Below are positions 24,004 to 30,652 of a stretch of 64,000 nucleotides of DNA, piece by piece. The DNA lies in assembly GCA_041737835.1 (NCBI GenBank), contig JBGSQY010000057.1; one strand, written 5' to 3'. The position numbers and the translations under genes are program-made. Numbering within the stretch: the stretch's first letter is position 1; each line of letters opens with the position of its first letter. The notes beneath the pieces are model-generated. The model made no database searches. It had not been told where the DNA came from and saw nothing but the letters and a program-made list of their open reading frames with translations. Origin of the DNA: Bythopirellula sp041737835 (GTDB lineage Bacteria; Planctomycetota; Planctomycetia; Pirellulales; Lacipirellulaceae).

Positions 24004-24016
24004 TGCCCCGTCATAG

Positions 24017-25141
24017 CTAAATCCGTAGAAACATCTCCAGCCGACCCAACTCCTCCGCCAAGGCCACCCTAAACTCGCGCGATGCAGGCTTCTTGAGAAC
24101 GTACCCAATCTCCGATTCCAACTTTCCATTCTCGACCTTCATATTTCCCCAACCGATTACACGGTCGCCCCACAACAGCGGGAGTGCGTAGTGGCCCATC
24201 GCGCGTTTCTCCGGTGAAACATAGGCTTCAAACTTATAGCTCCAACCATGCAGATGTTCGAATCGCCTGCGGTCCCAAACCACGGGATCAAAAGGCGAGA
24301 GAAAACGAACCTGACGTTCTCCCTTGATCTCTCGCGATCTCTCGTCCAACCAATAATAGCGCAGCCCATCCACGACGGTCGACTGCATATGTCCTTTTTG
24401 TGCTTTGAAGACGCTGCGAATCTCGCTCGCCAGATGCGGCGCGCCATAACGAGAAAGCGAAATCAAATAGCCCAATGAACTTTCGGGGATCGGTGAATAG
24501 ATATGCAGCATCTGGTGCAGCAAGGTGGAAATCGCTTCGGCCCGGTTCGCGCTCTTGGCCGACACACTTTCCAAGTGAGTGGCGGCCTCATAAAGCTTGA
24601 TTCCGTTCTCGCGTTTGGCAACTCTTAACTGGCCTCGATAGTGCAAGCCCTCGAGGGCGCGGGTCGTGGCTTGCGAACCACCGCCCCAATAATTGCCAAC
24701 GGTTTGTTTTCCAAATTCGACTTGCGCCTCTTTAGGATGGATCACGCCCCGGCTTCTCACAAACTCCAAAACGCGTTCACTCAGCCCCGGTGCCTGACGT
24801 TCGATCAACAGCTTGTCTTTGTGTTCCCGAGGATAGAAATGTCGCTGCAAGTCGCGGGACATAAATCCATAGTTCACAAAACGGTCTTCTTCGATCTTCA
24901 AACGGGGATACTGCTTCTCCAAGTCCCCCGCGAAGTAGTTCCTCACGCGCAGCCGCAAAAACAAATCCTGCGCCCGCGCCGGCGCGCGAATCGGATCCGC
25001 TTGAACAAATCCAAAATGCGCGATCGCTTTCGTGATCGACGAAAACCCGATCAAAGAGCGAGTCACCGAGAGTTTGCGAATCTGGTCTTTGGTCACGAGG
25101 AATTCTGTGCAAGAAATTAGCAAAGTTCGTGGGACAAACAT
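24017..25141 (-). CDS. YcaQ/AlkX-like DNA glycosylase (winged-helix, HTH_42 family)
   Basis: A 374-residue protein with the tandem winged-helix layout of the YcaQ/AlkZ family, which removes alkylated bases and unhooks DNA interstrand crosslinks. The catalytic QxD motif is visible near residue 47 in FVQADPIRAPARAQDL; Q-x-D is the YcaQ (AlkX) form, whereas AlkZ has Q-x-Q. Further family blocks are YGFMSRDLQRHFYPRE, RFLSPFDPVVWDRRR and YVSPEKRAMGHYALPLLWGDRVIGW. Length is close to the usual 390-410. The ATG at 25141 leaves a few extra residues before the family start at TKDQIRKL. The gene is isolated and bracketed by direct repeats, which suggests it may have moved as a cassette. Confidence 0.88.
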   Translation of the reverse strand: MFVPRTLLISCTEFLVTKDQIRKLSVTRSLIGFSSITKAIAHFGFVQADPIRAPARAQDLFLRLRVRNYFAGDLEKQYPRLKIEEDRFVNYGFMSRDLQRHFYPREHKDKLLIERQAPGLSERVLEFVRSRGVIHPKEAQVEFGKQTVGNYWGGGSQATTRALEGLHYRGQLRVAKRENGIKLYEAATHLESVSAKSANRAEAISTLLHQMLHIYSPIPESSLGYLISLSRYGAPHLASEIRSVFKAQKGHMQSTVVDGLRYYWLDERSREIKGERQVRFLSPFDPVVWDRRRFEHLHGWSYKFEAYVSPEKRAMGHYALPLLWGDRVIGWGNMKVENGKLESEIGYVLKKPASREFRVALAEELGRLEMFLRI

Positions 25142-25201
25142 TTAATACTACAAAGAATTTCCCCCCGCGCCCTCCACGACTCCGCGTGAAACTCCCCACC
25201 C

Positions 25202-25246
25202 GGCCAAAAATGACCTCTCAAAATGGTCACCTATCTCGTGTAAAAT
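25202..25246. repeat. Direct repeat right of the YcaQ-like gene
   Basis: Right copy of the 45-bp direct repeat described at 23821. An AACCACGAAAGACAC tract follows at about 25260, as it does after the left copy. Confidence 0.75.
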
Positions 25247-25385
25247 GCATCGAAAATTCTTAACCACGAAAGACACAAAACACACGAAAGAACGGCGAGC
25301 CAGAAGCGTTAGCGCCTGGAGAGAATTATTTACCACGTATCAAACGAATAGCACGAATAGACTGTTCAACATTGGTGAGCGTAAT

Positions 25386-25475
25386 ATGACAGAGGGACTT
25401 CTCGTCGCAGCCGCGGTAGCCCTGATCTATTTGTTAAAAGAATGGTTACAACACAAACTTCAGGACCGTGATTAA
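25386..25475 (+). CDS. Possible 29-residue membrane peptide
   Basis: A tiny frame with a clean Shine-Dalgarno-like GGTGAG six bases before the ATG. One hydrophobic helix (TEGLLVAAAVALIYLL) is followed by a charged tail ending in QDRD. It lies 30 bp before another small membrane gene and may be cotranscribed. The family is unrecognised, and the call rests only on the ribosome site and the helix. Confidence 0.4.
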   Translation: MTEGLLVAAAVALIYLLKEWLQHKLQDRD

Positions 25476-25505
25476 CAGATCACGACCAATAATGAGGCGT
25501 ACCGC

Positions 25506-25724
25506 ATGTTCGACATTGCCTTGAAACTGTATCCACTGAGCATTTGCTTGGGCATTCTGCTGCTTGTCCTAGCGGAGGCATATGGCCGCCCGGCGCGAGC
25601 CAAGCATTTTTGGCCAACACCTTGGCACTCAACGGTTGGAGGATTTCTGATGTTCTGCGGTGCAATCGTTTTGTTTACTTACCCATGGATTTGGTACTCA
25701 TACTTTTACGAACTGGAGCCTTAG
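25506..25724 (+). CDS. Small hypothetical membrane protein
   Basis: A 72-residue protein with two hydrophobic segments (about 8-24, LYPLSICLGILLLVLAEA, and 44-66, GGFLMFCGAIVLFTYPW), a basic loop between them (GRPARAKHFW) and a Tyr/Trp-rich end. GAGG lies about nine bases before the ATG. I do not recognise the family. It sits in a repeat-rich stretch between the YcaQ-like gene and recG with a 29-codon membrane frame just upstream, so a two-gene unit is possible. Confidence 0.5.
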   Translation: MFDIALKLYPLSICLGILLLVLAEAYGRPARAKHFWPTPWHSTVGGFLMFCGAIVLFTYPWIWYSYFYELEP

Positions 25725-25747
25725 CAACAGTCTACATTCGGAATTGA

Positions 25748-25900
25748 TTAACCACGAATCAAACGAATAGCACGAATAGGAATACCAGACTTCAAACCCT
25801 AAAAGCTAGGCAAACTAGATTCTTCGGTCGCCTAGGCTCTCTCAGAATGACTTACAACAAACAAAAAAATTTCGTGTAGTTCGTGTCTTTCGTGGTTTCA
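25748..25900. repeat. Composite inverted repeat G2
   Basis: Left arm TTAACCACGAATCAAACGAA; right arm CGTGTAGTTCGTGTCTTTCG with CGTGGTTTCAA (about 25872-25900). The core (about 25781-25852) matches the G1 core, including CCTAGGCTCTCTCAGAATGA. It lies in the 332-bp gap 25725-26056, where no gene is seen. Confidence 0.75.
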
Positions 25901-26056
25901 AATTTTCTTCACTTTTGAAATCGCGAATACACCCCGACAAGTTGGAAGAGTTGGACAACTTGGAAGTCTTGAAATGAGAAAAAGATAATTTTTGATGGAG
26001 GATGTATGATTTCTAATTGGTCAAATCATAGATCCGAAATCATAAATCCTAAATTC

Positions 26057-28156
26057 CTACCCCACATCGCTGATCTCCAGCGCCTGCCCGTACCGGGCGA
26101 GCATTTGTTTGCGCAGCCGTGCGTTCTGAGGGTGTTTGAGATCGGGGTCCTCGCCCACCAGCAGCTGCGCCTCGCGGCGGGCTTCTTCCAACAGTTCGCG
26201 ATCACGCTGCAAGTCGGCCACCCGAAACGGTGGCAGACCATGTTGCTGCGTGCCAAACAAATCGCCGGGACCACGCATTTGAAAATCAAGCTCCGCCAGT
26301 GCGAAACCATCCGTCGAGTTGGCAAACGCGGTCAGCCGTTCGCGGCCTTGCTCGCTGAGCTCTTCGCTCACCAGCACGCCGCAGAAGCCCGGATGCATGC
26401 CGCGTCCCACGCGACCGCGGAGTTGGTGAAGCTGCGCGAGCCCAAAGCGTTCCGCTCCCGCGACGGTCATCACCGAGGCATTCGGCACGTCGACCCCGAC
26501 TTCGATCACCGACGTGCTCACCAGCACTTGCGTCTCGCCGCTGCGGAAGCGGTCCATGACTTCCTGCTTCTCCGCGGGCGACATCCGGCCATGCAAGAGG
26601 GCCATGCGATACGCTTCGAGCTCGCCGTTGGTGAGTTGCTCGAACGCCGCCGCAACGCTGGGTGCCAAGATCGTGGTCGATTCATCCACAAGCGGGGCCA
26701 CGACATACGCCTGCCGGCCTTCACTCAGGCGGTCGCGGACGAACTGCCACCAATTCGGTTGCTTCTCGGATTCGACGAGATAGGTGTTGATCGGCTGCCG
26801 CCCGCTGGGGAGTTCGCCAAGCGTCGAGACTTCCAGGTCGCCGAAGAGCGTCATCGTGACGGTTCGCGGGATCGGCGTCGCCGTCATCACCAGATAATGC
26901 GGCGATTGATCCCCCTGCCGCAACGCCGCTCGTTGTCGCACGCCGAACTTGTGTTGCTCATCGATCACCACGAGGCCGAGATTCCTGAACCGCACGTCTT
27001 CCTGAATCACGGCGTGCGTGCCGATGACGACGTCGATCGTCCCCGCGGCGATGTCGGCCAGCAGGCGATCCCGCTCGGACTTCGTTGTTCCCCCCGCAAG
27101 AACCGCGAACCTCACGCGGCTCGCTTCGAGCAAACCGGCGAGCGTGTCGGCATGTTGCCGGGCCAGGATTTCCGTGGGGGCCATCAGCACGGCCTGTCGC
27201 CCGTGCGCGATCGCGACCAACATCGCATACAACGCGACGAGCGTCTTGCCGCTGCCGACGTCGCCTTGCAACAAGCGATTCATCGGGCGATCGAGGGCCA
27301 TATCGGCCGACACTTCGGCGATGGCCCGTTCCTGGCTCGCTGTGAGATCGAAAGGCAGCAACCGGCGAATGCGGGCGTCGATTTTGGTCGTCGCCGGAAG
27401 TGGAGGCGCGGGCAACGAACGCTGTTGCGCCCGCCGCACCGAAAGGGCCAGTTGCAATACGAACAACTCCTGAAACACAAACCGCCGTTGCGCGCGAGTG
27501 AGTTCCGCTTCATCGGCGGGTTGATGAATCCCACGAATCGCGTCGGGGAGCGTGATGAGGTTGTATTGCTTCAAAAGCTGCGGCGGAAAGACTTCCTCGG
27601 GAACGCCTGCAAATTCCTCAACCGCGGTGCCGATAATCCGCCGCATGTAGTATTGCGACAATCCTTCGGTCAGCGAATACACGGGAAGCAGTTTCCGCCC
27701 CGCGAGCGGGCTTTCCTCTTCGCCGAGCCAAGTCACTTGCGGGTGCGACATCTCCCACATCATGCCGCGGAGTTTCGGCTTCGCCGTGAGCAGAACCTGC
27801 TGGCCTTCCTGAAACTTGCTCCGCATGAAAGGCTGGTTGAACCAAGTGGCTCGCAGATGGCCGGTGCCGTCACTGACCAAAATGGCCGTGCGGGTTTTGC
27901 CAAAGCCTTGGCTCGCCACGGCGATTTCTTCAACTTTACAGCGGACGCTCAGCAGTTGGTCTTCTTCGAGATCGGCGATCGTCCGTTCGTCGGAAAGGTC
28001 TTGGTAATCCCGGGGGAAGTTGAAGAGCAGATCGCTCACTGTCCGCAAACCCATGCGCCGCAGCGACTCCGCCCGGTCGGAATTCACGCCGCGCAAGCGA
28101 TCCACGAGCGTCATCAACTTCTGCTTGGCGTCGTCGGTTTTGGCATCAGAATCCAT
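26057..28156 (-). CDS. recG: ATP-dependent DNA helicase RecG
   Basis: A protein of about 699 residues that reverses stalled replication forks and removes R-loops and D-loops. The N-terminal wedge/OB domain (about 60-190) precedes a superfamily 2 helicase core: Walker A GDVGSGKTLVALY, Walker B IDEQHKFGV, motif III MTATPIPRT, and C-terminal motifs including STSVIEVGVDVPNA and QLRGRVGRG. I chose ATG 28156; an ATG at 28183 adds nine residues. TACAAT lies six bases before 28156, so a leaderless transcript is conceivable. It is the last gene of the minus-strand cluster priA, histidine kinase, rnhA, recG. A P1-like repeat lies just upstream. Confidence 0.94.
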   Translation of the reverse strand: MDSDAKTDDAKQKLMTLVDRLRGVNSDRAESLRRMGLRTVSDLLFNFPRDYQDLSDERTIADLEEDQLLSVRCKVEEIAVASQGFGKTRTAILVSDGTGHLRATWFNQPFMRSKFQEGQQVLLTAKPKLRGMMWEMSHPQVTWLGEEESPLAGRKLLPVYSLTEGLSQYYMRRIIGTAVEEFAGVPEEVFPPQLLKQYNLITLPDAIRGIHQPADEAELTRAQRRFVFQELFVLQLALSVRRAQQRSLPAPPLPATTKIDARIRRLLPFDLTASQERAIAEVSADMALDRPMNRLLQGDVGSGKTLVALYAMLVAIAHGRQAVLMAPTEILARQHADTLAGLLEASRVRFAVLAGGTTKSERDRLLADIAAGTIDVVIGTHAVIQEDVRFRNLGLVVIDEQHKFGVRQRAALRQGDQSPHYLVMTATPIPRTVTMTLFGDLEVSTLGELPSGRQPINTYLVESEKQPNWWQFVRDRLSEGRQAYVVAPLVDESTTILAPSVAAAFEQLTNGELEAYRMALLHGRMSPAEKQEVMDRFRSGETQVLVSTSVIEVGVDVPNASVMTVAGAERFGLAQLHQLRGRVGRGMHPGFCGVLVSEELSEQGRERLTAFANSTDGFALAELDFQMRGPGDLFGTQQHGLPPFRVADLQRDRELLEEARREAQLLVGEDPDLKHPQNARLRKQMLARYGQALEISDVG

Positions 28157-28186
28157 GCCCGCATTGTAACCGCCCGACGCCATCCC

Positions 28187-28211
28187 GTTAGCCGGTTGCG
28201 TCCCGCTGCCG
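28187..28211. repeat. P1-like repeat, degenerate (rnhA-recG gap)
   Basis: GTTAGCCGG then TTGCGTCCCGCTGCCG. The right half matches the 15453 variant; the left stem has one mismatch and one wobble pair. Confidence 0.55.
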
Positions 28212-28234
28212 TGTATAAAACATGAGCGCCGAGA

Positions 28235-28696
28235 CTACCTCAAATACTTCTGATACGCCGCGACGGCCAATTGATCGACGCGGTCGTTTTCTTCATGGCC
28301 GCTATGCCCAGCCACACGGGTGTACTTGATCTCATGCCGGGCGAGCTGCTCATCGAGTTGACGCCAGAGGTCTTCGTTTTTGACGGGGACAAACTTGGTC
28401 CCTTCCTTCCGCCGCCAGCCGTTGGCCTTCCACTTGGGGAGCCATTCGATCATCCCTTTGCCGACATACACGCTGTCGGTGAAAATCTCTACGGAAGTGG
28501 GCTTCTTAAGCGCCGACAGCCCTTCGACGACCGCCGTCAACTCCATGCGATTGTTCGTGCTTTCGCGTTCGCCGCCGGAACGCTCGAGTTCCTTGCCGGT
28601 GGCAGGATGACGCAGGATGAAAGCCCAGCCCCCAGGTCCCGGATTGCCGCTGCACGCACCGTCGGTAAACAAATGGACCAGGGGATGATTTGCCAT
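28235..28696 (-). CDS. rnhA: Ribonuclease HI
   Basis: A 153-residue enzyme that cuts RNA in RNA-DNA hybrids, clearing R-loops and Okazaki primers. All acidic metal ligands are visible: D in LFTDGACSGNPG, E in NNRMELTAV, D in EIFTDSVYV, and the final D in ENDRVDQLAV, with the catalytic His in AGHSGHEEN. Length matches the E. coli enzyme. The ATG at 28696 is preferred to a TTG at 28732, which would overlap the upstream kinase gene. It lies 25 bp after the histidine kinase and about 80 bp before recG, so cotranscription is likely. Confidence 0.95.
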   Translation of the reverse strand: MANHPLVHLFTDGACSGNPGPGGWAFILRHPATGKELERSGGERESTNNRMELTAVVEGLSALKKPTSVEIFTDSVYVGKGMIEWLPKWKANGWRRKEGTKFVPVKNEDLWRQLDEQLARHEIKYTRVAGHSGHEENDRVDQLAVAAYQKYLR

Positions 28697-28721
28697 GCGA
28701 TCTGCGAAGCCGAGCGTGAGT

Positions 28722-30494
28722 TTACTTGCCAATGGGTGCGGCCAGACCGTCGAGCCGCGGTTTCGAGAGTTGCTTCAAATCCTCGGCCAATTCCGAAACG
28801 CTGCGCGGCACTTCGGACAACTCCCACGGCAAAGCCACGGTAAACTCGCTGCCCTTGCCCAACTCGCTTTCGACGGTAATCTCGCCCCCCAACAGTCGAC
28901 ACAACTCACGCACGATCGACAACCCCAAACCGGTACCCGAATACTCGCGGGTCATCGCCGTGCCACTGGAAAGCACATTGGACCCCTGACGGAATTTCTC
29001 GAAGATCACCCCTCGATCTTCTTCGCTGATACCCACGCCCGTGTCAGTGACGCTCAGTTGCAACTCACCGCGACGATCGCGGAGCACCTTCACCGTAATC
29101 CGGCCGCCATCGGGTGTGAATTTAATCGCATTGGAAAGCAGGTTGTTGATGATTTGCTCGACCTTGCTGCGATCTTGCCGCATCAAGGGCAAAGCCGGTT
29201 CGATTTCGCAGTCCAGATCGATATTCTTCTTCTCGCTCAACGGCCGGGCCATGTCACATTGCCCCGACACAACCGAACTGATGCTGAAATCACTCAGCCG
29301 GATGTCCATTTTGCCGCTTTCGATTTTTGCGAGGTCTAAAATGTCGTTGATCATTTCCAACAATTGCCGGCCGGAACGCTGGATGTTGCTCGCATAGCGG
29401 CGTTCTTTATCTTCCAGTTTTTCGAGCGTCGCCAGTAAGTCGCTAAAGCCAATAATACTATTGAGCGGCGTGCGTAATTCGTGGCTCACCGTGGCCAGGA
29501 AGTCGCTCTTAATCTGGTTCATCTCGAACAGCCGCATGTTTGCCTGGGCCATTTCGTCGACTTTATGATCCAACTCGGTGTTCACTTCTTTGAGCTCGTC
29601 CTGCTGTCGCAAGAGCTGCCGTAACATTCGGTTAAACGCGGCTCCGAGTTCCTCGAACTCGTCCCCCGTGTGTATGACGGCCCGCTGCTCGACATCGCCG
29701 CTGCGAATCGCGTTGCTCACGTCGCGCAAATGACGTAGCGGCTTCACAATGATGTACCGCACAATGACAAATAATGCGACCATGGAAAGGAACACAGTCA
29801 CTACAGCCGCAACGCTCAACCAGGCAGCGACTCCCGCCTGAGTCTGCTTAATTTCCTCGGCGTCGGTCTCCACGCGCACAATCGCCATCAGGTCGCCAAT
29901 TTCCAAATCCGGCAGAGGAACTCGCATCGCCGGAGTTCGATGGCAAAAGATACAATCTGCCTTCGCATAGATCGGCTCATAATATTGCTGCACCCACTTG
30001 GACGAGCTGTCCTCCACGCTATCCGCTGCTGTGGGATTGGGAGTGATCTCGCTTTTGGGCACAACCCGCTGATACCACTGAGGTTCTAGGCCATCAATTT
30101 CCTTATCGGTTTCAATTCCTTTGCCAAGATTTTTCCAACGATCCATAAGCTCCCACTCAATCTGATCTTCGGGCTTACCAATTCGTTGAGGATTATCGGG
30201 ATAGAGGACTTGCCACTTATATGCTCGACTACGCAAAAGGTCTGCAATCTTGCGATCCGCACTTTGCATAACCTCATCTTCTTCCTGCTTATTGAAATGC
30301 GCTTCGACGATCGCGGCATTAGCCAAGGCAGAGCCGGTTGCGCGACCTTGAACTTCGACCAACTGATTCGTCTGTCGCACGCTCCACCAGAAGCTCCCCG
30401 CAATCAGCGGCAACAAACACGCCCCAAACAGCCAGCGGCATTTACGCTCGAGGCTCGTTTCGCCAATCGCTGTGGTCAGGCCGCGATAACTCAT
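28722..30494 (-). CDS. Sensor histidine kinase with CxxCH (DUF3365-like) sensor domain
   Basis: A 590-residue membrane kinase. A first transmembrane helix (about 20-40) and a second (about 225-250) flank an extracytoplasmic domain with a c-type heme motif C181-I-F-C184-H185, resembling DUF3365/Tll0287-type heme sensors. A HAMP domain, a short coiled coil, HisKA with SHELRTP (phospho-acceptor H338), and a HATPase with NNLLSNAIKF, DTGVGIS and GTGLGLSIVREL follow. It should respond to redox state or a gas ligand, if heme is attached. No response regulator is adjacent. It sits between priA and rnhA, 158 bp after priA, with inverted repeat F in its leader. Confidence 0.92.
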   Translation of the reverse strand: MSYRGLTTAIGETSLERKCRWLFGACLLPLIAGSFWWSVRQTNQLVEVQGRATGSALANAAIVEAHFNKQEEDEVMQSADRKIADLLRSRAYKWQVLYPDNPQRIGKPEDQIEWELMDRWKNLGKGIETDKEIDGLEPQWYQRVVPKSEITPNPTAADSVEDSSSKWVQQYYEPIYAKADCIFCHRTPAMRVPLPDLEIGDLMAIVRVETDAEEIKQTQAGVAAWLSVAAVVTVFLSMVALFVIVRYIIVKPLRHLRDVSNAIRSGDVEQRAVIHTGDEFEELGAAFNRMLRQLLRQQDELKEVNTELDHKVDEMAQANMRLFEMNQIKSDFLATVSHELRTPLNSIIGFSDLLATLEKLEDKERRYASNIQRSGRQLLEMINDILDLAKIESGKMDIRLSDFSISSVVSGQCDMARPLSEKKNIDLDCEIEPALPLMRQDRSKVEQIINNLLSNAIKFTPDGGRITVKVLRDRRGELQLSVTDTGVGISEEDRGVIFEKFRQGSNVLSSGTAMTREYSGTGLGLSIVRELCRLLGGEITVESELGKGSEFTVALPWELSEVPRSVSELAEDLKQLSKPRLDGLAAPIGK

Positions 30495-30500
30495 TCAGGA

Positions 30501-30648
30501 GAGGTCAGGGGTCAGAGGTCGGGGGGCGGAATTCAGAAGTCAGAGAGTTGGGTCGTCCCGACCCCGGTGGTACGTCTACATTCTAAGGGAGCAGCTCCAG
30601 CCAGTCCAAGTGCAACACCCTGGCCTCTGACCTCCGACCCCTCACCTC
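30501..30648. repeat. Inverted repeat element F in the leader of the histidine kinase
   Basis: Left arm starts GAGGTCAGGGGTCAGAGGTC (30501). Right arm CTGACCTCCGACCCCTCACC is part of 30624-30648. They pair at about 21 of 25 positions with about 100 bp between them. On the minus strand the element sits between priA and the kinase start. Confidence 0.75.
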
Positions 30649-30652
30649 TTCG

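Larger units (their letters stand above)
23716..24016. other. Gene-free gap rich in repeats
   Basis: No gene seen. It contains the left copy of a 45-bp direct repeat (23821-23865), a TTAGC-rich simple repeat (about 23878-23902), an AACCACGAAAGACACGAATAG tract split across 23936-23957, and a P1 copy (23979-24003). Confidence 0.6.

Noticed and set aside
26006..28225. A 739-codon open frame on the plus strand opposite recG
   Set aside because: It mirrors recG, whose helicase motifs are certain. The translation is rich in Arg, His and Gln with no domain, as expected of an antisense shadow in a GC-rich gene.
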